From Sphingomonas sp. (GTDB lineage Bacteria > Pseudomonadota > Alphaproteobacteria > Sphingomonadales > Sphingomonadaceae), in contig NZ_JANYEK010000079.1 in the NCBI RefSeq assembly GCF_025363195.1, positions 1 through 64,000 on the forward strand: 64,000 nt of DNA, read 5' to 3'. A program made the position numbers and the translations under genes. The notes below the pieces were generated by a model. That model made no database searches. It saw only the letters and a list, made by a program, of their open reading frames with translations, and was not told where the DNA came from. This document shows positions 9,712 to 17,902 of the stretch, piece by piece. Each line of letters opens with the position of its first letter. Within the stretch, counting starts at the first letter, position 1.

Positions 9712-10769
9712 TACGTCCTCATGACTTTCTTGAGTGCCTCGCCGATGCGCACCGGGCCGGGGAAATAGGCCCATTCCAGACTGTGCGGATAGGGCGTGTC
9801 GAAGCCGGTGACGCGCTCGATCGGCGCCTCCAGATGGTAGAAGCAGCGTTCCTGCACCAGCGCCGAGAGTTCCGCGCCAAAGCCGCTGGTCCGTGTCGCC
9901 TCGTGCACGATCATGCAGCGCCCGGTTTTCTTAACCGACGCCTCGATCGTCTCGATATCGAGCGGAACGAGGGTGCGCAGATCGATGATCTCGGCGTCGA
10001 TCCCGGCATCGGCGATCACCGCCTGCGCGACATGCACCATCGTGCCGTAAGCCAGCACGGTCAGCGCCTCGCCCGCGCGTACGACCTTGGCCTTGCCGAG
10101 TTCGATCTTATAATAGCCGGTCGGCACTTCGCCCGCCGGATGCTTCGACCAATTCTGTGCCGGCTTGTCCCAATAGCCGTCGAACGGGCCGTTATAGATG
10201 CGCTTGGGTTCGAAGAAGATCGTCGGATCATTATCCTCGATCGCCGCGATCAGCAGGCCCTTGGCGTCATAGGGGGTGGACGGGATCACCGTCTTCACGC
10301 CCGAGACATGGGTGAAGATACCCTCCGGCGACTGGCTGTGCGTCTGCCCGCCGAAGATACCACCGCCGAAGGGCGATCGCACCGTCATCGGCGCGATGAA
10401 CTCGCCCGCTGACCGGTACCGCAGGCGCGCGGCTTCCGACACAAGCTGGTCGAGTGCCGGATAGATGTAATCGGCGAACTGGATTTCGGGCACGGGGCGC
10501 AACCCGTATGCACCCATACCGACCGCGACGCCGATGATACCGCATTCGGTGATCGGCGTGTCGAACACGCGCTGCTTACCGTATTTCGCCTGAAGGCCCG
10601 CGGTCGCGCGGAACACACCGCCGAAATAGCCGACATCCTCGCCCATCACGATCACATCGGGGTCGCGCGCCATCATGATGTCCATCGCGGAATTGATCGC
10701 CTGGATCATGTTCATACGAGTGGTTTTGCCCTCGCCCTCGGCCGACGGCTGCATTTCGATTTCGGTCAT
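9711..10769 (-). CDS. bkdA2: Branched-chain 2-oxoacid dehydrogenase E1 beta
   Basis: A 352-residue E1 beta subunit. It begins MTEIEMQPSAEGEGKTT and carries the family segments MNMIQAINSAMD, VIVMGEDVGYFGGVFRAT, FDTPITECGIIGVAVGMGAYG and FADYIYPALDQL. With E1 alpha it binds thiamine diphosphate and decarboxylates branched-chain 2-oxoacids, feeding E2. The ATG at 10769 is five bases after the E1 alpha stop and fits family length; a longer frame back to 11375 is only the antisense-free extension through E1 alpha in another frame. Its stop overlaps the E2 start by one base, so translation is probably coupled. Confidence 0.92.
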   Translation of the reverse strand: MTEIEMQPSAEGEGKTTRMNMIQAINSAMDIMMARDPDVIVMGEDVGYFGGVFRATAGLQAKYGKQRVFDTPITECGIIGVAVGMGAYGLRPVPEIQFADYIYPALDQLVSEAARLRYRSAGEFIAPMTVRSPFGGGIFGGQTHSQSPEGIFTHVSGVKTVIPSTPYDAKGLLIAAIEDNDPTIFFEPKRIYNGPFDGYWDKPAQNWSKHPAGEVPTGYYKIELGKAKVVRAGEALTVLAYGTMVHVAQAVIADAGIDAEIIDLRTLVPLDIETIEASVKKTGRCMIVHEATRTSGFGAELSALVQERCFYHLEAPIERVTGFDTPYPHSLEWAYFPGPVRIGEALKKVMRT

Positions 10770-10774
10770 GTCGC

Positions 10775-12064
10775 TCACGATTTGCGTGCCCAAGGGCGGC
10801 CTGATGCGGTCTCTTCCGCCAGCATCTGCGACTGTTGTTCCTTCAGATGCCAGGGCAGTTCCTCGAACACCCCTTCGAACAAGGTGTCGAGCGGCTGGTG
10901 CAGGCCGTGGCCGAGGATGCCGTTCTTCTCGGCTTCCTTCTGCGCGCGCTTGACCTCCTCGGCGAGGTCCTTGTCCTGCGCTGCGTGCCGCTCCTCGTCC
11001 CATTCGCCGATCGTGATGAGATGATCCTTCAGGCGCCGGATCGGATCGCCCAGGGGCCACGCATTGCGCTCGCCCTCGCTGCGATACTGGCCTGGATCGT
11101 CGGAGGTCGAATGGCCCTCGGCGCGATAGGTGAAATGCTCGATCAGCGTCGGCCCCTGGTTGGTCCGCGCGCGCTCGGCGGCCCAGGCGGTGGCGGCGTA
11201 GACCGCCAGCGCATCGTTGCCGTCCACGCGCAGCCCGGCGATGCCGTAACCGACCGCCCGCGCCGCGAACGTGGTCGATTCCGCCCCGGCGAACCCGGAG
11301 AAGCTGCTGATCGCCCATTGGTTGTTGACGACGTTGAAGATCACGGGTGCGCGATACACGCTGGCGAAGGTGCACGCGGAATGGAAATCACCCTCGGCGG
11401 TCGACCCCTCGCCGCACCAGGTCGCGGCGATGCGCGTGTCGCCCTTGGCCGCGCTGGCCATCGCCCAGCCCACGGCCTGCGGATATTGCGTCGCCAAATT
11501 GCCCGAGATCGAGAAGAACCCGGCTTCGCGCACCGAATACATGATCGGCAATTGCTTGCCCTGCAGGCGATCCGCCGAGTTCGAATAGATCTGGTTCATC
11601 ATATCGACCATCGACCAGCCACGCGCGATCAGCAGGCCCTGCTGGCGGTAGGACGGGAAGCACATATCCTCATAATCCAGCGCGAAGGCCGCCGGCACCG
11701 CAACCGCCTCCTCGCCCGTGCACTTCATATAGAAGCTGGTCTTGCCCTGGCGTTGGGCGCGGAACATGCGCTCGTCGAACGCGCGGACCAGCGCCATGCT
11801 GCGCAGAATCGATCGCATCGTATCGGGGGACAGGCGCGGGTTCCACGGCCCGACCGCCTGATGATCGTCATCCAGCACGCGCACGAGTTCATAAGCGAGA
11901 TCGATGAACGTCTCGGCCTTGTCCGCCGTATCCGGGCGGCGCGTGTCGCCGGCGGCGGGCAGGCGCACCGAAGTAAAGTCCACCGCGTCGCCCGGCCGGA
12001 ACTTGGGTTCCGGCACGTAGAGGGACAGTGGCTTCAGATTGGCGCGGCGGTCGTCGCTTGCCAT
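10775..12064 (-). CDS. bkdA1: Branched-chain 2-oxoacid dehydrogenase E1 alpha
   Basis: A 429-residue E1 alpha subunit. The thiamine diphosphate motif is GEGSTAEGDFHSACTFASVY to VNNQWAIS. The loop YRAEGHSTSDDPGQYR is typical of branched-chain rather than pyruvate E1 alpha, so the substrates are probably the oxoacids of valine, leucine and isoleucine. The start at 12064 was chosen because GGAG lies six bases upstream; an ATG at 12103 gives 13 more residues with no homology value. First gene of a tight E1 alpha, E1 beta, E2 operon. A promoter must lie in the 12065-12243 gap shared with the divergent small gene. Confidence 0.92.
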   Translation of the reverse strand: MASDDRRANLKPLSLYVPEPKFRPGDAVDFTSVRLPAAGDTRRPDTADKAETFIDLAYELVRVLDDDHQAVGPWNPRLSPDTMRSILRSMALVRAFDERMFRAQRQGKTSFYMKCTGEEAVAVPAAFALDYEDMCFPSYRQQGLLIARGWSMVDMMNQIYSNSADRLQGKQLPIMYSVREAGFFSISGNLATQYPQAVGWAMASAAKGDTRIAATWCGEGSTAEGDFHSACTFASVYRAPVIFNVVNNQWAISSFSGFAGAESTTFAARAVGYGIAGLRVDGNDALAVYAATAWAAERARTNQGPTLIEHFTYRAEGHSTSDDPGQYRSEGERNAWPLGDPIRRLKDHLITIGEWDEERHAAQDKDLAEEVKRAQKEAEKNGILGHGLHQPLDTLFEGVFEELPWHLKEQQSQMLAEETASGRPWARKS

Positions 12065-12243
12065 GACATCTCCAATATGGCCCGAATCCCTGACCCCGAT
12101 CAACGGTCCGGACTCGGTGTTCGGGCCTTGTTATAAAATTTCAACGGGTATGGCGAGGGGCAGCAGGCGATTGGCCACCGACGCTCACATTTCGTTAACC
12201 AATTAGTCGCATCATGGGGCTGTCAGCCTGAGGACCCCTACCC

Positions 12244-12468
12244 ATGTACATGGCCCCGATCACTGCCGCCAAGGCGCCGGTTTCCACCACCGCCCAGCGC
12301 CTGACCGGGCTGGTCGTGTTGCCCGTATCGGCAATGGTCATGGTGCCGTTTCTGGTCGGATATGCGGTATATGCCGTTGCCGCGCTCGGCCTTCGCGGAC
12401 TGTTCAAGGCACCGCGCGCCTTGCGCGACATGGTCGATTATGCCGGGCAGGTCGCGCTCGGCCGTTAA
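12244..12468 (+). CDS. Small hydrophobic protein, unknown
   Basis: A 74-residue protein with one or two hydrophobic spans (RLTGLVVLPVSAMVMVPFLV and GYAVYAVAALGL) and a basic tail, so probably inner-membrane. AGGACC lies about ten bases before the ATG. Codon use matches its neighbours, and the reading frame ends in TAA that overlaps the convergent FAH-family stop by four bases. I do not recognise the family. It diverges from the branched-chain dehydrogenase operon. Confidence 0.6.
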   Translation: MYMAPITAAKAPVSTTAQRLTGLVVLPVSAMVMVPFLVGYAVYAVAALGLRGLFKAPRALRDMVDYAGQVALGR

Positions 12469-13469
12469 CCCCCCACCGTCTGTTCGATCACGCCGAAGAT
12501 CGGGTGATGCTTGTCATCCTCGGCCCAGATGCGGATCGTATCGCCGGCCTTCAGGAACGGCGTCACCGCCTTGCCGCTGGTGATCGTTTCCACCGTGCGG
12601 ACCTCCGCCAGACACGAATAGCCGACGCCGCCCGCCGCAATGGGCTTGCCCGGGCCGCCATTCGCGTCGCGGTTCGACACTGTGCCCGACCCCACGATCG
12701 TTCCGGCGCCCAGCTTCCGCGTCTTGGCGGCGTGCGCGATCAGCGTGCCGAAATCGAAGGTCATGTCTTCGCCCGCTTCCGCGCGGCCGAACGGCTGGCC
12801 GTTCAGATCGACCATCAGCTTGCGGTGCAGCTTGCCCGCCTGCCACCAGTCACCCAGCGTATCCGGCGTGACGAAGACGGGGGAAAAGGCGCTGGCGGGC
12901 TTGGACTGGAAGAACCCGAAGCCCTTTGCCAGTTCGTCGGGAATCAGGTTGCGCAACGACACATCGTTGGTCAGGCCGATCAGGCGTACCGCCGCCAGCG
13001 CTTCCGCGCGAGTCGCGCCCAGCGGCACGTCGCCGGTGACGACGACGACTTCGGCCTCGAGATCGCAGCCCCAGCTTTCGTCGGCGAGCGGGATCGCGTC
13101 GCGCGCGCCCAGAAACCCGTCGCTGCCGCCCTGATACATCAAGGGATCATGCCAGAACGTTTCGGGCATCTCCGCCCCGCGTGCCTGCCGCACCAGGGCG
13201 ACGTGGTTCACATAGGCCGAGCCATCGGCCCATTGATAGGCGCGGGGCAGGGGGGCGGCGGCGTCGTGTTCGTGGAAGCGTTCCAGCGGAATCGCACTGT
13301 TGCGCACGTCTGTCGCCAGCACGATCAAATCGGGCAGCACCCGGTCCCAATCGTCGAGCGCGGCCTGCAACGTCGGCGCGATATGCGTGGCGTCTGCGTA
13401 CCAGGCGAGGTCGTCCGAGACGACGACCAGTTTGCCGTCACGTCCATGCTTCAAGCTCGCGAGTTTCAT
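12465..13469 (-). CDS. Fumarylacetoacetate hydrolase-family protein
   Basis: A 334-residue member of the FAH superfamily. The N-terminal region (MKLASLKHGRDGKLVVVSDD) is the short FAH2-type domain, and the core shows YVNHVALVRQARG, the acidic metal site WGCDLEAEVVVVTGD, RNLIPDELAKGFGFFQSKPA and TIVGSGTVSNRD. Members hydrolyse C-C bonds in acylpyruvates or fumarylacetoacetate in aromatic breakdown. It overlaps the small convergent gene by four bases. No homogentisate dioxygenase is nearby, so the substrate remains open. Family call is firm, specificity is not. Confidence 0.85.
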   Translation of the reverse strand: MKLASLKHGRDGKLVVVSDDLAWYADATHIAPTLQAALDDWDRVLPDLIVLATDVRNSAIPLERFHEHDAAAPLPRAYQWADGSAYVNHVALVRQARGAEMPETFWHDPLMYQGGSDGFLGARDAIPLADESWGCDLEAEVVVVTGDVPLGATRAEALAAVRLIGLTNDVSLRNLIPDELAKGFGFFQSKPASAFSPVFVTPDTLGDWWQAGKLHRKLMVDLNGQPFGRAEAGEDMTFDFGTLIAHAAKTRKLGAGTIVGSGTVSNRDANGGPGKPIAAGGVGYSCLAEVRTVETITSGKAVTPFLKAGDTIRIWAEDDKHHPIFGVIEQTVGG

Positions 13470-13495
13470 TGGTGATTCCTCTCACAATTCGCCCC

Positions 13496-13572
13496 GAGCT
13501 TGTCGAAGGGCCATTCTTCTCCACCGATGCTTAAGGGGTAGGATGGTGCTTCGACAAGCTTAGCCTGAACGG
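13496..13572. repeat. Intergenic inverted repeat, REP-like family copy 2
   Basis: Inverted arms GAGCTTGTCGAAGGGCC (13496-13512) and GCTTCGACAAGCTTAGCC (ending near 13565) followed by TGAACGG. The element occupies the gap between the FAH-family gene and the divergent acyl-CoA dehydrogenase. Its GAGCTTGTCGAAG core matches the repeat at 56661-56727. Confidence 0.7.
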
Positions 13573-13644
13573 AAAAGCGGTTGACGTTCGCGTCACCCGA
13601 CAGCACACCGGGCAAAACAAAGTTGCAAGAGAGGACTTAATTCC

Positions 13645-14802
13645 ATGTCGTCGCTCGATACCGTCGCCGGTCGCTTTGCCTATTCCGAGGATCACGAGGC
13701 GTTCCGCCAGACCGTGCGCTCCTTCTTGCAAAAGGAAGGCGTGCCCAAGGTGGCACAATGGGAAGAGGATAAGCTCGTCCCCAAGGATTTCTGGCGCAAG
13801 GCAGGCGAAATCGGCATGCTGTGCCCGACCGTTCCGGAAGCCTATGGCGGCCTCGGCCTCGATTTTGGCTACAACGCGATCGTCGATGAGGAGATGAGCT
13901 ATAACGGCGTGCCCGCCGGCTTCTCGCTGCAATCGGACATCGTCTGCGGTTATATCGAACATTACGGATCGGAAGAGCAGAAGGCCGAATGGCTGCCGCG
14001 GATGGTCTCGGGCGACGTGATCACCGCCATCGCCATGACCGAGCCGGGCACGGGCTCCGACCTCCAGGCGATCCGCACCAGCGCGAAGAAGGATGGCAAT
14101 CATTACGTCATCAACGGCAGCAAGACCTACATCACCAACGGCCAGAATACCGATCTTACGCTGGTCGTCGCCAAGACCGACCCGACCGCGGTGCCGGCGT
14201 GGAAGGGCATGTCGATCATTCTGGTCGAAAGCGACCGCGAAGGCTTCAAGAAGGGCCGCAAGCTCGACAAGATCGGGCAGGACGCCGCCGACACGTCCGA
14301 ACTGTTCTTCGAGGACGTCCGCGTACCGATCACCAACTGCCTTGGTGAAGAGGGCAAGGGCTTCATCTACCTCATGAGCCAATTGCCGCAGGAGCGCCTG
14401 TCGATTGCGGTGTCGGTGATGGCCTCGGCGCAAAAGGCGTTCGACGAGACGGTCGAGTTCACCAAGACGCGCAAGGCGTTTGCAGGGATGGTGTTCGATT
14501 TCCAGAACACCCGCTTCGTCCTGGCCGACCTGAAATCCAAGCTGCAAGTCGGTTGGGCGCATCTCGATTGGGCGATCACCCGGCACCTCAAGGGCGAGTT
14601 GACCAACGAGGAAGGAGCGGCCGCCAAATTGTGGCACACCGACCTGCAATGGGAGGTCATGGACGCGTGTCTGCAGCTGCATGGCGGTGCTGGGTACATG
14701 AACGAATATCCCATCGCCCGGGCCTGGCGCGCCGCGCGTGTGACGCGCATTTTCGGCGGCACCAACGAGATCATGAAGGAGCTGATCGGGCGCAGTTTGT
14801 GA
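13645..14802 (+). CDS. Acyl-CoA dehydrogenase
   Basis: A 385-residue flavoprotein of the acyl-CoA dehydrogenase family, about the usual length. It has the signature AIAMTEPGTGSDLQAIRTSA, the FAD-binding IGQDAADTSELFF, and the C-terminal LQLHGGAGYMNEYPIARAWRAARVTRIFGGTNEIMKELIGR split here only for description. The catalytic Glu region is the GGTNEI segment of long-chain-type members. It would desaturate an acyl-CoA and pass electrons to ETF. GAGAGGA lies upstream of the ATG. It stands alone between a repeat and the inositol genes; chain-length specificity cannot be told. Confidence 0.88.
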   Translation: MSSLDTVAGRFAYSEDHEAFRQTVRSFLQKEGVPKVAQWEEDKLVPKDFWRKAGEIGMLCPTVPEAYGGLGLDFGYNAIVDEEMSYNGVPAGFSLQSDIVCGYIEHYGSEEQKAEWLPRMVSGDVITAIAMTEPGTGSDLQAIRTSAKKDGNHYVINGSKTYITNGQNTDLTLVVAKTDPTAVPAWKGMSIILVESDREGFKKGRKLDKIGQDAADTSELFFEDVRVPITNCLGEEGKGFIYLMSQLPQERLSIAVSVMASAQKAFDETVEFTKTRKAFAGMVFDFQNTRFVLADLKSKLQVGWAHLDWAITRHLKGELTNEEGAAAKLWHTDLQWEVMDACLQLHGGAGYMNEYPIARAWRAARVTRIFGGTNEIMKELIGRSL

Positions 14803-14905
14803 GTGGCGGCCGGGGCGCCGGGCACCCTGCACAGCGGCCCGGTCCATCTCGATTATCGCATCTTGCCTTGCATCGGGCGGTCCGTGACGGCATTATGAAC
14901 GCCTG

Positions 14906-15745
14906 ATGAAACGAGTTCCGCCCGATGGCTCCCGAGACAGGCGGATAGAAGATCCAACCAATCTGTGGCTGATCCACCCTGTATCCCGGGCCCTGTTACC
15001 GTTGGCGCTGCGCGTCGGGATGTCGGCCAATGCCGTGTCGTGCGTCGGGTTGATACTGGGCATCGCTGCCGCTGCGGCTTACGCTCATTGGACCAACCCG
15101 CTCGCAACGATGATCGGGTTTTTGCTGTCGATTGGTTGGCTGATCGCGGACGGGCTGGATGGCATGGTCGCGCGGGCGACTCGTACCTCGTCCGCATTTG
15201 GGCGGTTGCTCGACGGGGTGGTCGACCATGGTGTGTTCATCCTGATCTATGTCGTGATGGCGACCTCGATCGGCACGGTCGAGGGCTGGGCGCTGGCGCT
15301 GGCGGCGGGCGCCGCGCATATCGGGCAGTCGAGCCTGTTCGAGGGCGAGCGCGCCCGTTTCCATCGTCGCGCCAAGGGCGATTGGGGCTCTACGCCGCCG
15401 CCGCGCACCGGCGGGCTGCTCGAAAAACTCTATGACGATATCTCGAATGGTGTGGGCCGCGCTGCCGATCCGTTCGACCGCGCGTTGCAAAACAGCTGCG
15501 ACCCGCAGCGTTTCGGGGAGGACTATGCCGTTCGCGCCACCGCACCGATGAAAATAATGGCGTTCGAAAGCGCCAATATGCGGGTGCTGGCGATCTTCAT
15601 CGCCTGCCTGGCTGGCAATCCGCGGCTGTTCTGGTGGTTCGAGATCGGGCCGCTCACCCTCTTGATTATTGCCACGCTTGTCTGGCATCGGCGCGTGGAA
15701 GCCGCCCTGGTGCATCCGGGCGGCGCGACATCCGTAAATACATGA
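14906..15745 (+). CDS. CDP-alcohol phosphotransferase (candidate inositol-phosphate transferase)
   Basis: A 279-residue membrane enzyme with five or six hydrophobic spans. The family motif is intact: Asp82, Asp85-Gly86, Ala89-Arg90, Gly99, Asp103 and Asp107, matching DX2DGX2ARX8GX3DX3D. Such enzymes move a phosphoalcohol between CDP and an acceptor. It is followed directly by inositol-3-phosphate synthase and a nucleotidyltransferase resembling inositol-1-phosphate cytidylyltransferases. I therefore infer that it uses CDP-inositol, or inositol phosphate with CDP-diacylglycerol, to make an inositol phospholipid, inositol phosphosphingolipid or di-inositol phosphate. Family call firm, substrate inferred from context only. 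Confidence 0.8.
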   Translation: MKRVPPDGSRDRRIEDPTNLWLIHPVSRALLPLALRVGMSANAVSCVGLILGIAAAAAYAHWTNPLATMIGFLLSIGWLIADGLDGMVARATRTSSAFGRLLDGVVDHGVFILIYVVMATSIGTVEGWALALAAGAAHIGQSSLFEGERARFHRRAKGDWGSTPPPRTGGLLEKLYDDISNGVGRAADPFDRALQNSCDPQRFGEDYAVRATAPMKIMAFESANMRVLAIFIACLAGNPRLFWWFEIGPLTLLIIATLVWHRRVEAALVHPGGATSVNT

Positions 15746-15809
15746 CTGCTTGGGCGCGTCTGCGCCGATCGATACACCATCATTTGAGACTCGAAGGATC
15801 CCTCCAACC

Positions 15810-16904
15810 ATGAACATCATCAACGTCGCGGTGATCGGCATCGGCAATTGCGCCAGTTCGCTGGTCCAGGGTCTGGCCTTTTATCATCAGGGCCAAAACG
15901 ATCATGTCGGCCTGATGCACTGGGATCTTGGCGGCTACAAGCCGAGCGACATCAAGGTCGTCGCGGCGTGGGACGTGGATGTGCGCAAGGTCGGTGTGGA
16001 CGTGGCCGAGGCGATCTTCGCCAAGCCCAATTGCACCGCGATCTTCTGCGCCGACGTACCGACGAGCGGCGTCAAGGTGCAGATGGGCAATGTGTTGGAT
16101 GGCGTCGCCGAGCATATGGCCGATTACAAGGACGACCGCACGTTCATCGTCTCGGATGCAGCGCAGCCGAGCAAGGCCGACGTGGTCGCTGCCCTTAGGG
16201 CGAGCGGCGCACACGTATTGATGAACTATCTGCCGGTCGGCAGCCAGCAGGCGACCGAATTCTACGCCGAATGCGCCATTGAGGCCGGCGTGGCTTTCGT
16301 CAACAACATCCCCGTTTTCATCGCCAGCGACGAAGTGTGGGCCAAGAAATTCACCGATGCCGGCGTGCCGATCGTCGGGGACGATATCAAGGCACAGCTC
16401 GGCGCGACGATCGTCCATCGCGTGCTGACCGATCTGTTTGCCAAGCGCGGCGTGAAGCTGGAGCGGACCTATCAGCTCAACACCGGCGGCAATACCGACT
16501 TCCTCAACATGTCGAACCATCGCCGCCTGGAATCGAAGAAGATCAGCAAGACCGAAGCGGTGCAGTCGGTCGCCGCGGAGCGCCTGAGCGACGACAACGT
16601 GCATATCGGCCCGTCCGACTATGTGCCGTGGCAGAACGACAACAAGGTTTGCTTCCTGCGCATGGAAGGCACGATGTTCGGCGGCGTGCCGATGAACCTG
16701 GAAATGCGTCTCTCGGTCGAGGACAGCCCGAACAGCGCCGGCGTGGCGATCGACATGATCCGGTGTGCCAAGCTCGCCGCCGATCGTGGCCTTGCCGGGC
16801 CGGTCCACCCCGCATCGGCGTATTTCTGCAAGCACCCGCCGATCCAGATGACCGACGATCTGGCGCAGATCGCGGTCGAAGACTTCATCGCCGCCGCCGC
16901 CTGA
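15810..16904 (+). CDS. ino1: Inositol-3-phosphate synthase, archaeal/actinobacterial type
   Basis: A 364-residue enzyme converting glucose-6-phosphate to myo-inositol-3-phosphate with NAD. The Rossmann motif VAVIGIGNCASSLVQGL opens the protein, and VSDAAQPSKADV, GDDIKAQLGATIVHRVL, NTGGNTDFLNM and KVCFLRMEGTMFGGVPMNLE are family segments including catalytic Lys residues. The open frame extends to 15750, but GAAGGA before the ATG at 15810 and the Rossmann start decide it. It sits 64 bases after the CDP-alcohol phosphotransferase and ten bases before the nucleotidyltransferase, so a three-gene operon is likely. Inositol synthesis is uncommon outside lipid or osmolyte use in bacteria. Confidence 0.92.
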   Translation: MNIINVAVIGIGNCASSLVQGLAFYHQGQNDHVGLMHWDLGGYKPSDIKVVAAWDVDVRKVGVDVAEAIFAKPNCTAIFCADVPTSGVKVQMGNVLDGVAEHMADYKDDRTFIVSDAAQPSKADVVAALRASGAHVLMNYLPVGSQQATEFYAECAIEAGVAFVNNIPVFIASDEVWAKKFTDAGVPIVGDDIKAQLGATIVHRVLTDLFAKRGVKLERTYQLNTGGNTDFLNMSNHRRLESKKISKTEAVQSVAAERLSDDNVHIGPSDYVPWQNDNKVCFLRMEGTMFGGVPMNLEMRLSVEDSPNSAGVAIDMIRCAKLAADRGLAGPVHPASAYFCKHPPIQMTDDLAQIAVEDFIAAAA

Positions 16905-16914
16905 GCCAAATTTG

Positions 16915-17634
16915 GTGAGCGTGCGTAAAATCGACACGGCGGTCCTGCTCGCGGCGGGCTCAGGCACGCGCCTGCGCGATGCCGCCGAGTCGAAACCGCT
17001 GTGCGAGGTGGCGGGCAAGCCGCTGATCGATCACGCGATCGAACGGCTGGCACGGGCTGGCATCACGCGGGTGATCGTCACCACCGGCTATCGCGCTGAG
17101 GATATCGAGGCGCATCTTGCCGCCCGCGACTGGCCGGTGACGGTCCGAACCGCGCGCACTGCGGACTGGCGCCAGCCCAACGGTGTCTCGGCCTTGGCTG
17201 CCGCGCCATTGCTGGCGGGGGGGGAGACGTTGCTGGCGATGTGCGACCACCTCGTCGACCCTGCGCTCTACGCGCGCATGGCGGCGGCAGGCGCGGGCGA
17301 AGGCCTCAGGCTAGGCATTGACCGCCGGCTGGGACATCCCTGGGTCGATCCGCTCGACGTGACCTTCGTTGCTACCGAGGGCGATCGCATTGTCGCGATC
17401 GGCAAGGAAATGTCGCCGCATGATTGCTACGATACCGGCGTGTTCGCCGTTGGCCCGGCTTTCTTTGCCGCGCTTGAACGGCTCGAAGCGCCATCGATTA
17501 CCGAAGCGGTCCGCGCGCTTATCCCAAGGGGCAGCGCGCTGACAGTGGAATGCAGCGATCTCGACTGGATCGACGTCGACGATCCCAAAGCGCTCGCCGC
17601 CGCCGACGCCTGGGCGGGCGCGCCCGTCAGCTGA
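16915..17634 (+). CDS. Nucleotidyltransferase, probable inositol-1-phosphate cytidylyltransferase
   Basis: A 239-residue sugar-nucleotidyltransferase-fold protein. The N-terminus AVLLAAGSGTRL with KPLCEVAGKPLIDHAIE is the NTP site. The segments QPNGVSALAAA and LAMCDHLVD resemble the NGxS and MxDH motifs I recall from the cytidylyltransferase half of archaeal IPCT-DIPPS enzymes. Together with the two upstream genes this predicts CTP plus inositol phosphate to CDP-inositol. A GTG at 16915 is used (TTG at 16912 is equally possible); both follow the upstream stop by ten bases or fewer. An alternative is phosphocholine or sugar-1-phosphate transfer. Confidence 0.65.
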   Translation: MSVRKIDTAVLLAAGSGTRLRDAAESKPLCEVAGKPLIDHAIERLARAGITRVIVTTGYRAEDIEAHLAARDWPVTVRTARTADWRQPNGVSALAAAPLLAGGETLLAMCDHLVDPALYARMAAAGAGEGLRLGIDRRLGHPWVDPLDVTFVATEGDRIVAIGKEMSPHDCYDTGVFAVGPAFFAALERLEAPSITEAVRALIPRGSALTVECSDLDWIDVDDPKALAAADAWAGAPVS

Positions 17635-17731
17635 GGAAATGCGGCGCCACCGCGCGGAAGGCATCGCGCAACATGGCATTCTGCGGGTCCAGCGCGATCA
17701 ACGCCTCGCGCGCTAAGATCAGTCCGTGGCA
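17627..17731 (-). other. Possible decayed gene tail in the gap after the nucleotidyltransferase gene
   Basis: The 268-base gap 17635-17902 holds, on the minus strand, a run of codons with strong G or C third-position bias that ends in a stop at 17627 (LAREALIALDPQNAMLRDAF and nine more residues). No convincing start or domain precedes it. It may be the tail of a lost gene, or chance. Nothing else was seen in the gap apart from the AGGGGTGA site before the next gene. Confidence 0.25.
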
Positions 17732-17902
17732 CAAAAGCCGCCCCCTTTTGATCTGCTTTGGCTTGCGAGCGTTGATTTCCGACCCGCGCAGTCGGAAACT
17801 TATTTTTGCCTCCCGTTGACACGGCGGCGGTGGTGCAGGATTTCTCGGTCGCCGGGACGTAATCGGCACAGGCCGCAACGGCGGCGCGCAACAGGGGTGA
17901 GC

